This document shows positions 48,685 to 57,490 of a DNA stretch of 64,000 bases, one piece after another. Position numbers and translations under genes: made by a program. The stretch lies in the NCBI RefSeq assembly GCF_023016065.1, contig NZ_JALKAQ010000003.1, positions 242,838 to 306,837 of the forward strand, written 5' to 3'. How positions within the stretch are numbered: position 1 is the first letter of the stretch; every line of letters starts with the position of its first letter. The notes under the pieces were generated by a model. It ran no database searches and had not been told where the DNA came from. It was given only the letters and a program-made list of their open reading frames with translations. Source of the stretch: Marinobacter sp. S0848L. Its GTDB lineage: Bacteria > Pseudomonadota > Gammaproteobacteria > Pseudomonadales > Oleiphilaceae.

Positions 48685-48975
48685 ATGCCGTTTATGAGCG
48701 CGCAAGTATCCACCGTCAACCCCGGCCGTTTGATCAACCGCTTGTGCAAGCATTTCAGCCACAAGATCGAAGCCGAGTGGACCGAAACCAACGGCTTACT
48801 GACTTTCTCCATCGGAGAATGCCGGTTGAGCACCCTGAACGGAGCGCTGGGCTTGGAATGCCAGTCTCCCACGGTGGAAGAACTGGAAGAACTGGGGCGG
48901 GTAGTGGCGTCCCACCTCATCCGTTTTGCTGGCGATGAGGTGGCCGAGGTTCAGTGGAACCCCGCGACCGCCTGA
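48685..48975 (+). CDS. DUF2218 domain protein
   Basis: A 96-residue cytosolic protein. LCKHFSHKIEAEWTETNG and the strand GECRLSTLNGALGLECQS fit DUF2218, a small domain often encoded in siderophore uptake or utilisation clusters, with unproven function (a role in intracellular siderophore handling has been guessed). An AAGGAG ribosome-binding site lies six bases before the ATG. It ends the plus-strand iron operon, overlapping the convergent asbF gene by 25 bases. Confidence 0.85.
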   Translation: MPFMSAQVSTVNPGRLINRLCKHFSHKIEAEWTETNGLLTFSIGECRLSTLNGALGLECQSPTVEELEELGRVVASHLIRFAGDEVAEVQWNPATA

Positions 48976-49817
48976 GGCTGAGTGCATTGCTCTGCCAGCA
49001 CCTTGCGTAGCTGGCGGAGATCGCTGTTCAGAACCCGGTAGCTGTCTGCTCCGAACCATTCCAAAGACACGTCCAAAGTGATGCCTTCTGATTGCCAGGC
49101 GCCCAGTTCTGCCAGAATGGGCCGGTAGTCACACGCTCCCTCCAGGACCGGCACCATACCTTCACGCGTACCCGCCGGCGAATACACGTTTGCAGGCGCA
49201 AACACGCCAAGCTGGCTGTGTTGTTGAATATTCTTGAAGTGGCAATGGTGGACCCAGGGCGCCAGCTGCTTCAGGGCAACCAGCGGGTTGGCACCGGATT
49301 CCCAAACGTGCAGCACGTCAAAGTTGATCCCTAAGGCCGAGTGGTCAATGTCGCTCAGCAGTTCGAGGGTGGAACCCACGGTGTCGGCCATTGTGCCAGG
49401 GTGGGTTTCCAGCATCAGCGACAAGCCTTCATCGGCCACGCATCGGGTCAGTGTGTTTAACCGCCGGGTCATCGCCCGGCGCTGGCTGGGTGAAATCTCG
49501 TCGCTGCCTAAGGGCCCGGCAAAGGTACGCACCTTGTTTGCGTGCCAGCGTTTGGCCAACTGACAGGCCTCGCGGGTTTTGCGCAGTGCTTCCGCTTCAC
49601 TGCCATCCAGCGGCAGATAATCGCTGACCATGGGGATGCATAGTCCCTGGCGTTCTATCCAATGGCCATCCAAGGCGGGCTGCCGGTCCAGGTGGCGCGC
49701 GTGCACGGCCCAGAGTTCAATACCATCAAAGCCGTTGCGTTTGGCCCAGTCGGCCAACTCCGGTAACGACACCAGATGGTGCCGGAACGAGATGGTACAC
49801 AGGTGAAAACGGATCAT
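48951..49817 (-). CDS. asbF: 3-dehydroshikimate dehydratase, AsbF-like (petrobactin)
   Basis: A 288-residue TIM-barrel protein of the sugar phosphate isomerase/epimerase superfamily. In petrobactin systems AsbF converts 3-dehydroshikimate to 3,4-dihydroxybenzoate, the catechol part of the siderophore. Metal-ligand candidates: Glu in LMLETHPGTMAD, the Asp-His segment INFDVLHVWES, HHCHFKN, and TLDVSLEWFG near the C-terminus. The ATG at 49817 has a GGAGG ribosome-binding site seven bases ahead; the GTG at 49820 is an alternative. Last gene of the asb operon, with a one- to four-base overlap with asbE. Assignment rests mainly on its place behind asbABCDE. Confidence 0.85.
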   Translation of the reverse strand: MIRFHLCTISFRHHLVSLPELADWAKRNGFDGIELWAVHARHLDRQPALDGHWIERQGLCIPMVSDYLPLDGSEAEALRKTREACQLAKRWHANKVRTFAGPLGSDEISPSQRRAMTRRLNTLTRCVADEGLSLMLETHPGTMADTVGSTLELLSDIDHSALGINFDVLHVWESGANPLVALKQLAPWVHHCHFKNIQQHSQLGVFAPANVYSPAGTREGMVPVLEGACDYRPILAELGAWQSEGITLDVSLEWFGADSYRVLNSDLRQLRKVLAEQCTQPQAVAGFH

Positions 49818-50830
49818 CACAGCACCTCCAGTGGGGCTTGGTCGGTAGCGGCTTGTGGCACATCGATGTTGCGGTAACGCTGCCAGTCGTCGAATAACCT
49901 CAGCAAACTGGTTTTGATCGCAAATTCCCGCTCATCTTGTTCATCCAACAGTTGCTCAACGCTGGCCAGCAGGGTGTTGTTGCCAGACATCACCAGCTTC
50001 AAGGCCCGGAACTGGATCTGGGTGTAGGTTTTCACCAGCCGCTCGATGTCTTCACACATCGCTTCAAACCAGGGCGCGCCTTCCGCTTGTTTACCCTGGT
50101 CTTCCAGCAGCCAGGCGAAGGCGTGTTCATAGGCGTACTTGCGAATCGCCATCACCGGAATTTCCCGGAAGGCATGGGGCAGGTGCGCCAGCGGTTGACT
50201 GGCGTCTGGCCCGGTATGGGCACGAAGAATGCGCCGCAGGGCATCGGTGAACGGGTTGTGGTCGGTCTTCATGCATTGCGCGAAATAAGCGGCCACGGTT
50301 TCTGCCGGCGTATGGCGAATGTTCAGGCCATCAAAATAGAAACCGCCTGCAGCGGCCGGAGAACGCACCGACTCCAGAATCCGGGCTTGTGGCAAAATCC
50401 CTTCCCAGCGGAAATCCGGGTCAGACATGAACCATTCGTCCGGGTTGTCGGTGGTTTCCAGCATCACATAGTGCGGAAACGGATTCTGGTGAAACTTGTT
50501 TTCCCGTTCGGGCAGCCGGTACAAGTCGAGCATCACCATCACTTGCCGGTCCGAGGGCCGGTTTTCCACCAGCGAGACCAGCGTCTGAATGTTGGATTCC
50601 TTGTCGGCCTCATGGTCGTACCAGGGCTCAATGCTGATGCCGTACAGCAATTTGTACCAATTGCGGAATTCGTTATGGCGGGTGTGGGGCGAATGGTATG
50701 AAAGCTCCATTTGATCGTTCACCGAAAAATCGGCATCCCAAACGCCAAAGTAAAACGGGCGGTGGTCCACCCCGGGTGTGCGTTTGATGATTTCGCACAC
50801 GCAACTGACAAAACAGTGCACCTTGATCAC
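49817..50830 (-). CDS. asbE: Petrobactin biosynthesis protein AsbE-like
   Basis: A 337-residue protein from a GTG start with an AAGGAG ribosome-binding site. In Bacillus anthracis AsbE transfers the 3,4-dihydroxybenzoyl group from the AsbD carrier to spermidine-type amines. No standard domain is recognisable by eye here. Features include an N-terminal CFVSCVCEII (two Cys), HRPFYFGVWDADFSV, and a helical C-terminus. Length and position between the carrier protein and AsbF support the call. It overlaps asbD (GTGA) and asbF at its ends. Confidence 0.8.
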   Translation of the reverse strand: MIKVHCFVSCVCEIIKRTPGVDHRPFYFGVWDADFSVNDQMELSYHSPHTRHNEFRNWYKLLYGISIEPWYDHEADKESNIQTLVSLVENRPSDRQVMVMLDLYRLPERENKFHQNPFPHYVMLETTDNPDEWFMSDPDFRWEGILPQARILESVRSPAAAGGFYFDGLNIRHTPAETVAAYFAQCMKTDHNPFTDALRRILRAHTGPDASQPLAHLPHAFREIPVMAIRKYAYEHAFAWLLEDQGKQAEGAPWFEAMCEDIERLVKTYTQIQFRALKLVMSGNNTLLASVEQLLDEQDEREFAIKTSLLRLFDDWQRYRNIDVPQAATDQAPLEVL

Positions 50831-51090
50831 AGCGACGGCTCCTTGTGGTCGTTGGCGACCAGCAGCCGGGCCAGATCGTCCACGGTTTCAAGCTCCTGCG
50901 TTAGCAGAGTTTCTTCCGGCAGATTGAAGCCGTGTTCCAACTCCAGATGCACAATCAGCTGCAGCAGCATGATGGAATCGATGGCCAGATCGGCATTCAA
51001 GCGGGCACTGCCATTGAATGCCGATAGCCGGGCGTTGGGTAAGTGCTGCTGAACAACCGCTTTGATGGCAGCGTGGCGGTTGGCGCTCAT
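50827..51090 (-). CDS. asbD: Aryl/acyl carrier protein AsbD-like
   Basis: An 87-residue carrier protein. LAIDSIMLLQLIVHLE contains the Asp-Ser motif, with Ser39 the site for phosphopantetheine attachment. In petrobactin assembly AsbD carries the 3,4-dihydroxybenzoyl group made and loaded by AsbF and AsbC. It overlaps asbC by four bases (ATGA) and asbE by four (GTGA). Confidence 0.88.
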   Translation of the reverse strand: MSANRHAAIKAVVQQHLPNARLSAFNGSARLNADLAIDSIMLLQLIVHLELEHGFNLPEETLLTQELETVDDLARLLVANDHKEPSL

Positions 51091-52388
51091 GCGGGCACCT
51101 CCTCGGCAAGGGTATTGGCGGGCGCTTCGCTCAGCAGCCGTCGGCTGACCTTGCCGTTAGGCAGGCGCGGAATGGTTTCCGCTTGCTCGATGACCGCGGG
51201 CACCTGGTGAGGCGACAAGTGTTCACGGCTCCACTGTTTCAGCTGATCGATATCCAGTTCGGCATCGGCCACGAAACGCAGGCACACCCGCTCACCGGCA
51301 AAGCTGTCGGCTTGTTTGTAGGCCACCGCTTCGCGAATACCCGGGTAGCTTAGGTACACGTCTTCCACCGCGCCGGGGTAAACGTTGATCCCCGCCACGT
51401 TAATGGTGTCGTCGGTGCGCGCCAGAAAGTGCAGTTGGCCGTGGGCGTCGAAATAACCCAAATCCCGGGTATTAATAAGCTGGCCACTGCCTTTGATGGT
51501 AATCAGCACTTCGTCGGGCTGCTCTGCGGAGGTGCCCGCATCCAGTGAGACATGGGGCAGGGGCGTGCCCAGCAAGTCGGGCTCCGTTACGTTCGCCGTG
51601 AGCGCAACACAACCAGCTTCCGAGCAACCGTATTGCTGGCATAGTCGTTGGCATCGGTCCCGAAGCTGATTCAATACCGGGGCAGGCAAAGGCGCGCCGG
51701 ACAGCATCACGGTATGCAGCGTCTCGCTGGGCGGCAGTATCCGGATCAATAAACTGACCAGTGTTGGGGAAGCGTAAAGCAGATGTTCCGGCACCGAGCG
51801 CAGCCGTGACAAAATGAACCGAGGGTTTAAGTTGGTCACCACATGCGGGGTGGCGCCCCGCTCCAGTGCTGCTAACACGCCACAGATCAAACCGTAGGAA
51901 TGGGTAACCGGGCAGGCCACCACCGGCGTGAGTGGCTGGGCTTCGGTGAAGTGGTCAACGTAAGCGGTCAGTTCCCGGTCGATATCCCGCCAGGAGCGGG
52001 TAATGGTTTTCGGTTTACCGGTGGTGCCGGAGCTGAGTTGAATCAACTCGCCTCCGTCGCTCTGGAGCGGATTGTTCGCGGCTTCAAGGGCTTCGGGAAC
52101 GGCATCGCGCAGATTGTCACCGAACAGGAAATGGCTACAGCCGGTGTCGATGGCCAGTGTTTTTGCCGCTTGCCGGGGTGTGCCGGGATGAATGGGCAGC
52201 ACGCTGGCCCCCAGCGGTTTCAGCCAAAGGCATAAGGCCAGCCAGTGGGCGGTGTCTTGCAGGCACACCGCCAAGCGGCAGTTGGCCGGGTCTTGAAACG
52301 GGCCGGAGCCAGCCAGTGGCGCCACAATACGGTCGCAATCGTCCTGGCTGTATGGGGTGTTATCAACGTAAAACAAAGGTGTGGTCAC
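51087..52388 (-). CDS. asbC: 3,4-dihydroxybenzoate-AMP ligase AsbC-like
   Basis: A 433-residue member of the AMP-forming acyl-CoA synthetase family. IQLSSGTTGKPKTITRSW is the P-loop; LARTDDTINVAGINVYPG and LPNGKVSRRLL are the core A8 and A10 motifs with the catalytic Lys. It would activate 3,4-dihydroxybenzoate and load it on the AsbD carrier. The GTG at 52388 overlaps the asbB stop as GTGA, in keeping with every other junction here; the longer upstream frame is rejected. It is shorter than full-length CoA ligases, as AsbC is. Confidence 0.88.
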   Translation of the reverse strand: MTTPLFYVDNTPYSQDDCDRIVAPLAGSGPFQDPANCRLAVCLQDTAHWLALCLWLKPLGASVLPIHPGTPRQAAKTLAIDTGCSHFLFGDNLRDAVPEALEAANNPLQSDGGELIQLSSGTTGKPKTITRSWRDIDRELTAYVDHFTEAQPLTPVVACPVTHSYGLICGVLAALERGATPHVVTNLNPRFILSRLRSVPEHLLYASPTLVSLLIRILPPSETLHTVMLSGAPLPAPVLNQLRDRCQRLCQQYGCSEAGCVALTANVTEPDLLGTPLPHVSLDAGTSAEQPDEVLITIKGSGQLINTRDLGYFDAHGQLHFLARTDDTINVAGINVYPGAVEDVYLSYPGIREAVAYKQADSFAGERVCLRFVADAELDIDQLKQWSREHLSPHQVPAVIEQAETIPRLPNGKVSRRLLSEAPANTLAEEVPA

Positions 52389-54211
52389 GATAACCTCGCT
52401 TGCTGGTGATCTGTGAAAGGCGTGGGGGTGCCGGTCGGAGTGATCGCCAAGGGGTTGGGTACCCAATGGCTCAGGGTGCCGGTGTCCGGCTGCAGTTTTC
52501 GGGTTAATAACGATTCGGTTTTCAGCCGCGGTTGATCCCAGCCAAGCCGCGATAGACGGCGCTGAAGCTCGGGGTGTTGCTGGGCGTATTGGTCCAGCAG
52601 CGCGCGCACCCGTGCCCAGAACCGGGTTTCTGCAAACCCGTAAGCGTCTTCGAGCAGCAGGGCCAGTTCGCTCAGGTTGTAGATGAACAGAGTGTCCACA
52701 GCCAGCTCCCGCAGAGCTTCGGGGCCGGTCATCCGGTAATAGAGATCATCCGGCGCCTGCTCGTAACCGGCTTGGCGTTCGCCCAAGTTCGGCTCTGGCG
52801 TGGTGGCTGCCAGGTAGTTGCGGGCGTACTCCACGCTGTCGTGAAAATCCCGCAGCAAGAGCGCGTTGGGCCAGCCTTCTCGCATCACCAGAAGGCTGTT
52901 TTGCGCGTGGGCTTCCAAACCAACGCCGTGGGCGGCTAGCATGTGCCAGACCGGCAGAATCAGTGCCGAAAGTGTGGCGTTCAGCCAAGGTTCAAGACCG
53001 TACCGCTCGATCCAAGACTCAATGAACGGCTGGCCGTCGGGCTGCCATTGAAACAGCGCGTTCAGCGGCACCGCCTGTTCGCCCTCGTGCAACCGGGCGC
53101 TGAGGCTGGTGCGCCAGATGGCGGCCAGCTCGCCTTCAAGCGGGTGTTGCCCGGGCAGGGTGCCGGGCTGCGCGCTAAAGCTCAGGCTGGCGTATTCCGG
53201 CAACAGCCGCAGCGGGTAATCCCGCGAGAGCCTTGGGTCTGATTCAACAATCCTTTCCAGCCAGCGGCTGATGGTGGGAGCCGACGGCACGGAATGCGGC
53301 TCCAGATGCCGGCGCGAAGACGTGTTGTGAATGCCCAGTGGTAGCTTGATGCTGGCCTTGTCGGGGCGATTCGTATTGAACAGCGAGCGCAGGGACTGGC
53401 TGGGCTGGTAACGGTCGCCCAATGGCCCGAGATCACGAATAGCGAAATCCTCAAGCTGTTTGGCCAGCGGCCCGGTACTGAGGTGTTGCCATTGCCAGGG
53501 GTGCATCGGCACTGCGCCGTAGTCTTGCCAATCAATACCCACCCGATGAAACGCTGCGCGCAGCAAAAAGGCGGGTTCCTCGCCCAGCTCCGCCTGCCAG
53601 AACGCCAGATCTGGCGCGGGCAGCTGGCTGTCTAGATACCGGCGGGGTACGGCCACCCAATACAGTCGAAAACTTGCGCTGGTTTCCGGGCTGTAGCGCA
53701 TCAAATCGTCGGTGCCAAAGCCCAGCCGGCTTTTGAAACACGGGTGGTAGGGGTGCCCTTCATGAATGGCCCGGTCCAGCGCTTCGCCGTGCAGCGAGCG
53801 CCGGCTGTGTAACCGGCGGGTTTGATGGCTGTTGCGAAGCTGTTCTTCGTTCGCGATGGTGGCGGTCAGTTCTTGCAGCAGTACCCGATGCTGTGAACGG
53901 GAACCGGGTAACTCCTGAACAAGCGCTGGCAGGTCTACCGTTACCGGCCGCTCATTGCGGTAAAAGCTCAGGGTGTCGATGTCCAAACGCACGCGGCTGA
54001 AGCCCCGCACCCGGCCCCGGCAGCGGGCTTGCAACGTGCCTACCGGAAAGTTCAGCCACTGCCAGCCTTCGCTGTGGGAATCGGTTTTGTAGCAAGGCAC
54101 AAGGCCCTCAAACAGCAAGGCTTCCAGCAGTTGTCGAAGCACCCGTTGCTGCGGGGTTTCCGCAAGTGCCGCCACCAAAGCGGGCTCGGTCACCGGATTA
54201 CGCAGCGCCAT
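52385..54211 (-). CDS. asbB: IucA/IucC-type siderophore synthetase AsbB-like
   Basis: A 608-residue NRPS-independent siderophore synthetase that couples the second 3,4-dihydroxybenzoyl-spermidine arm to citrate in petrobactin assembly. EGHPYHPCFKSRLGF is the ATP/Mg loop of the family, VPMHPWQWQHL another core block, KLPLGIHNTSSRRH the citrate-binding region, and GLEAHAQNSLLVM the catalytic block. It starts at the ATG at 54211, inside the last 14 bases of asbA, with GAGG before it; the longer open frame upstream is in another gene's coding region. A paralogue of the neighbouring AsbA. Confidence 0.92.
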   Translation of the reverse strand: MALRNPVTEPALVAALAETPQQRVLRQLLEALLFEGLVPCYKTDSHSEGWQWLNFPVGTLQARCRGRVRGFSRVRLDIDTLSFYRNERPVTVDLPALVQELPGSRSQHRVLLQELTATIANEEQLRNSHQTRRLHSRRSLHGEALDRAIHEGHPYHPCFKSRLGFGTDDLMRYSPETSASFRLYWVAVPRRYLDSQLPAPDLAFWQAELGEEPAFLLRAAFHRVGIDWQDYGAVPMHPWQWQHLSTGPLAKQLEDFAIRDLGPLGDRYQPSQSLRSLFNTNRPDKASIKLPLGIHNTSSRRHLEPHSVPSAPTISRWLERIVESDPRLSRDYPLRLLPEYASLSFSAQPGTLPGQHPLEGELAAIWRTSLSARLHEGEQAVPLNALFQWQPDGQPFIESWIERYGLEPWLNATLSALILPVWHMLAAHGVGLEAHAQNSLLVMREGWPNALLLRDFHDSVEYARNYLAATTPEPNLGERQAGYEQAPDDLYYRMTGPEALRELAVDTLFIYNLSELALLLEDAYGFAETRFWARVRALLDQYAQQHPELQRRLSRLGWDQPRLKTESLLTRKLQPDTGTLSHWVPNPLAITPTGTPTPFTDHQQARLS

Positions 54212-56015
54212 GGTGCACCTCAACGGCTTGTTTGCGTAGCTGGCTGGGTAGTACCGATTGCACACGGCGACACAGCGGGTTGGGGATGCTGGTATACACC
54301 GCCATTTCCAGCTCGGCATTCAACTCATCGACATCGTGCACACGGGTCAGCAGGTTGCCTTTGTAGGGCAGGCAGCTGTCTTCCAGCAACATGGCCACCA
54401 GCGGCCGGGCCGGGCCATCAAGGCGGGCAAGCTCCGACTGCAAAAAGCCGCGCAGCTGGCGCAGCAGAACGGCTTCTGAAACCAGCCCGTCTACACCAAA
54501 GCGGGCAATAACCGAGAACAGCTGGTTCACAATCAGGTAGTAACAGAAACGGTCGCGAATCATCGCATCGCGATAGAACAACTCCGGCGTAAGGCGCACA
54601 TCCGGGCACAGCGCTGTCAGGGATTCGCGCCGGCTCTCGGACAGGTAATAGCCTTGGTTGTCCCGGTAGTAATAGGCATCCGGATAGCCGCCGCGAATAT
54701 CCAGCAGGCTATTCTGTTGATGGGCTTCCAGCGCAATGCCGTGTTCGTCGTAAAGCCGCAGGGCGGGTGCGATGGCGCAGGCGAGGTAATGCTGAAACCA
54801 ATCCTGGCTGACCGACGCCAGGCTGCGGTTTTCATTCAGCGCCACGCCTTCGATCAGGCTCAGCAGCCGGGAATTGCGCCCGGGCATTGGGTCTTGGGTC
54901 AGCGCGGCAAGGCTGATCACGCCGTGATCCTGGCCCTTGAGGAAAGGGTTTTCCCGAAAAATCACCTCGAACCCGCTTTCCGCCTGCCCGGGCAGATTCA
55001 CCGTTAAGTAGGCGGGGTCTTGCAGGATGCGAAACGCCGGCTCGCTCTCGGCAAAGCCGGTTTGTTGAATCAACCGAGCCATCACCACGCCGGCCCGCAA
55101 TTCCGGCACCTTGTTCACGCGCAAAGAGTTGGTGACCTTCACCGGAATCGAGAACTTCAGCATCCAGTCTGCTTGCTCGCTGTACAAGGTGCGCACGGAA
55201 GAGGTCGCGGAGAACTCCGGCCCCAGCGCGCCGAGGGGATGAATGATTTCGTCTTCAATGGCCTGTTGTACGGCCGGTTGAAGCAGCAACCACTGAGCCT
55301 GCAGCGGGTGGGTCGGTATCAGTACGTGATCGTCGGGCAGGTTTAATGAGGGGTAGCCGCCCTTGATCAGAAACTCCGCCATCGTGCTGGCGGGCAATGC
55401 GGTGGCTGAGTCCTCGTCCACGCAGGATTCGTGCACCATGAAATAATGCAGCTGAAACCGGTTTGCCAGCTCCGGCGCGTAAGCGTCTTGCTGCCATTCC
55501 GGCATGCCCTGCCGGCTTTTTGGGGTGGGGTGGCTGGCGTGGCCGAACAGCAAGGATTGCTCGGCCTCAAGAAAACAGTTCTGATGAAGCCGCGGGTCGT
55601 GCCGGCGTTTGGCTACGTAGCGGGTCATCACCCCGTAGCTGTCGGTCAGCCGGTGCAGCAGTTCCAGTTCCCGCAGTTTGCGCAGTTCCGGCACCATGCC
55701 GGCAGAACGGGCATAGAGTTCCCGCACCAGCAGGCACATGGCCTGAAAGGGTTCAATCTCGGCCCAGCAATAACGGCCGTTCTGCCATTGCCGCACTTTG
55801 CCGTAGCGATGTCGGCCAAGATCAGAGCGATACACAATGTCGATGGCAAGGCGGGAGCGCTGGCTTTCAAGTGACAGCTCGCAGGTCCACGGGTTGGGCA
55901 TGCGTGCAGAGAGGGTGTTTTCACGCCACTGACCGGGATCTATTTCCTGCAGATAACCATGAAGAAAAGCCTGAAAGCTTGCCTGTTCGGCAATCGCGCG
56001 GGCGGACGGTCCCAT
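54198..56015 (-). CDS. asbA: IucA/IucC-type siderophore synthetase AsbA-like
   Basis: A 605-residue NRPS-independent siderophore synthetase; in petrobactin systems AsbA condenses the first spermidine with citrate. GHASHPTPKSRQG (ATP loop), VLIPTHPLQAQWLL, LRVNKVPELRAGVVMARL (substrate pocket) and GIALEAHQQNSLLDI match the IucA/IucC family. The ATG at 56015 has a GGAG ribosome-binding site seven bases ahead; an in-frame TTG at 56027 is weaker. First gene of the tight asbABCDEF operon, with a Fur-box-like site about 40 bases upstream. The MATE gene ends 86 bases before its start. Confidence 0.92.
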   Translation of the reverse strand: MGPSARAIAEQASFQAFLHGYLQEIDPGQWRENTLSARMPNPWTCELSLESQRSRLAIDIVYRSDLGRHRYGKVRQWQNGRYCWAEIEPFQAMCLLVRELYARSAGMVPELRKLRELELLHRLTDSYGVMTRYVAKRRHDPRLHQNCFLEAEQSLLFGHASHPTPKSRQGMPEWQQDAYAPELANRFQLHYFMVHESCVDEDSATALPASTMAEFLIKGGYPSLNLPDDHVLIPTHPLQAQWLLLQPAVQQAIEDEIIHPLGALGPEFSATSSVRTLYSEQADWMLKFSIPVKVTNSLRVNKVPELRAGVVMARLIQQTGFAESEPAFRILQDPAYLTVNLPGQAESGFEVIFRENPFLKGQDHGVISLAALTQDPMPGRNSRLLSLIEGVALNENRSLASVSQDWFQHYLACAIAPALRLYDEHGIALEAHQQNSLLDIRGGYPDAYYYRDNQGYYLSESRRESLTALCPDVRLTPELFYRDAMIRDRFCYYLIVNQLFSVIARFGVDGLVSEAVLLRQLRGFLQSELARLDGPARPLVAMLLEDSCLPYKGNLLTRVHDVDELNAELEMAVYTSIPNPLCRRVQSVLPSQLRKQAVEVHHGAA

Positions 56016-56052
56016 GTCGAACTCCAAAGTCAGAATTTGGAGTTAATCTAAA

Positions 56053-56067
56053 TGAGAATTATCCTCA
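56053..56067. promoter_or_regulatory. Fur box ahead of asbA
   Basis: TGAGAATTATCCTCA matches the 7-1-7 Fur core at 11 of 14 positions. It lies 38 bases upstream of the asbA ATG, within the short gap between the MATE gene and asbA. It points to iron repression of the whole siderophore operon. A 12-base palindrome ATGTATTTACAT (56075-56086) lies further upstream. Confidence 0.7.
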
Positions 56068-56100
56068 ATTGAAATGTATTTACATCTTTTACATTTGGCG

Positions 56101-57468
56101 CTAGGCCGCAGGGGAGATAACCAAACGCTGCGGCCGAAAACGAACAAACAACGCCAGCGCGAGCCCGAAGGTCAGCCATTCGGCCATGGGCAAGGCCAAC
56201 AGCAGCGGCCAGTCTGGTGCGAAACGGGCAATGCCCATCAGCAGCAACGCCGGCAGCACCAAACTGCGGGAGAAGGCCACCACCGCTGAGGGCAAAGGTT
56301 GGTGGGTGGCGGTGAGGTACACCGACAGCAGCACATTGATACCGTTCACCAAAAACAGCGGCCAGAGAATCGCCAGATACTGATCAGCCAGCTGCGCCGT
56401 GGCCGGGTCTGCCGAGGTGTCGAGGAACAGCCGAACCACGTCGTTGCCAAATAACCAGACAACACCCACCAGCGTCAGCGCCAGCGCCAGAATCACCGTG
56501 GCCCCGCAGCCCATGAACCGGCGAATGCGCTCGGCGTTACCCGCGCCCAGATTGTGGCTGATCAACACGTGCATCGCGTCGGCAATGCCGTAAAACACCA
56601 TCAGGCTGAGGAAAATCAGGTAATTCACCACGGTGAATGCAGCCACACCGGCCAGCCCCTGAGAGGTCATCAGCAGCCAGTTGATCAGCAGCATCACCAA
56701 GCCCACCGACATCTCGTTGATCCACTCAGACACGCCATTGGCGAAGGCCTTGGGCACTTCGCGCCAGTTTTGTTGCTGCAACCGGAACACCAGCTTGCGC
56801 GTGGGTTTGGCAAAGTACAGCGCCAATACCGAGAGCTGCAGCACCTGGGCTATGCCGGTGGCGATAGCAGCGCCGCGCAAGCCGTAATCCAGATACCCCA
56901 CCAGTAACGCATCCAGTGCGATGTTGGCAGCCGCACCTAACACCAGCGCCGTGGTGGCCAGCCCGGGAAAACCGTCTACCCGAACAAAGTAATACAGCAC
57001 CATGGTCAGCAGCTGCACCACTATCACCCAGATGATTACCAAATAGTATTCGGACATCAGCGGGAAGACGTTGGGGGAAGCCCCGAGCAATCGATAAATG
57101 GATTCGTGAAACAGCAGCCCGACCAGCGCACCGGTTAACGCCAGCGCCAGCGTTGCTGTCATGCATTTACTGAAGATAGCAGACGCGGCAGCCTGGTTGC
57201 CTTCACCCAAATAACGACCGGCCCGCACCGTGCCACCAATGGCCAAAGCCAACGCCAGCCCGAACATTAAGGTAAACCAGGGAATCAGCAGGTTCAGCGC
57301 CGCGAGCGCGTCTGCCCCAGCAAAGTTGCCGATGAAAATGCCATCCACGATGCTGGCGGTGGTCAGCGCCAGAAGCCCGGCCACCGAGGGCAGGGCATAG
57401 CGGAAAAAGGCCGGCCAATAAGGGCCGGCCAGTATCGGGTCGTTGGCTTCTGAGCTGGGGCTGGTCAT
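56101..57468 (-). CDS. MATE-family efflux transporter
   Basis: A 455-residue inner-membrane protein with about 12 membrane segments, of the multidrug and toxic compound extrusion family, usually driven by Na+ or H+. GPYWPAFFRYALPSVAGLL and the repeat-half equivalent further on mark the fold. The ATG at 57468 has a GGAAG ribosome-binding site; a longer frame begins inside trpC. Its place directly upstream of asbA, same strand, suggests a role in petrobactin export, but it also follows trpC by only 22 bases and could be read from the trp promoter. The substrate is not shown by sequence. Confidence 0.9.
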   Translation of the reverse strand: MTSPSSEANDPILAGPYWPAFFRYALPSVAGLLALTTASIVDGIFIGNFAGADALAALNLLIPWFTLMFGLALALAIGGTVRAGRYLGEGNQAAASAIFSKCMTATLALALTGALVGLLFHESIYRLLGASPNVFPLMSEYYLVIIWVIVVQLLTMVLYYFVRVDGFPGLATTALVLGAAANIALDALLVGYLDYGLRGAAIATGIAQVLQLSVLALYFAKPTRKLVFRLQQQNWREVPKAFANGVSEWINEMSVGLVMLLINWLLMTSQGLAGVAAFTVVNYLIFLSLMVFYGIADAMHVLISHNLGAGNAERIRRFMGCGATVILALALTLVGVVWLFGNDVVRLFLDTSADPATAQLADQYLAILWPLFLVNGINVLLSVYLTATHQPLPSAVVAFSRSLVLPALLLMGIARFAPDWPLLLALPMAEWLTFGLALALFVRFRPQRLVISPAA

Positions 57469-57490
57469 GGCACTTCCATGGCTGGATGAA

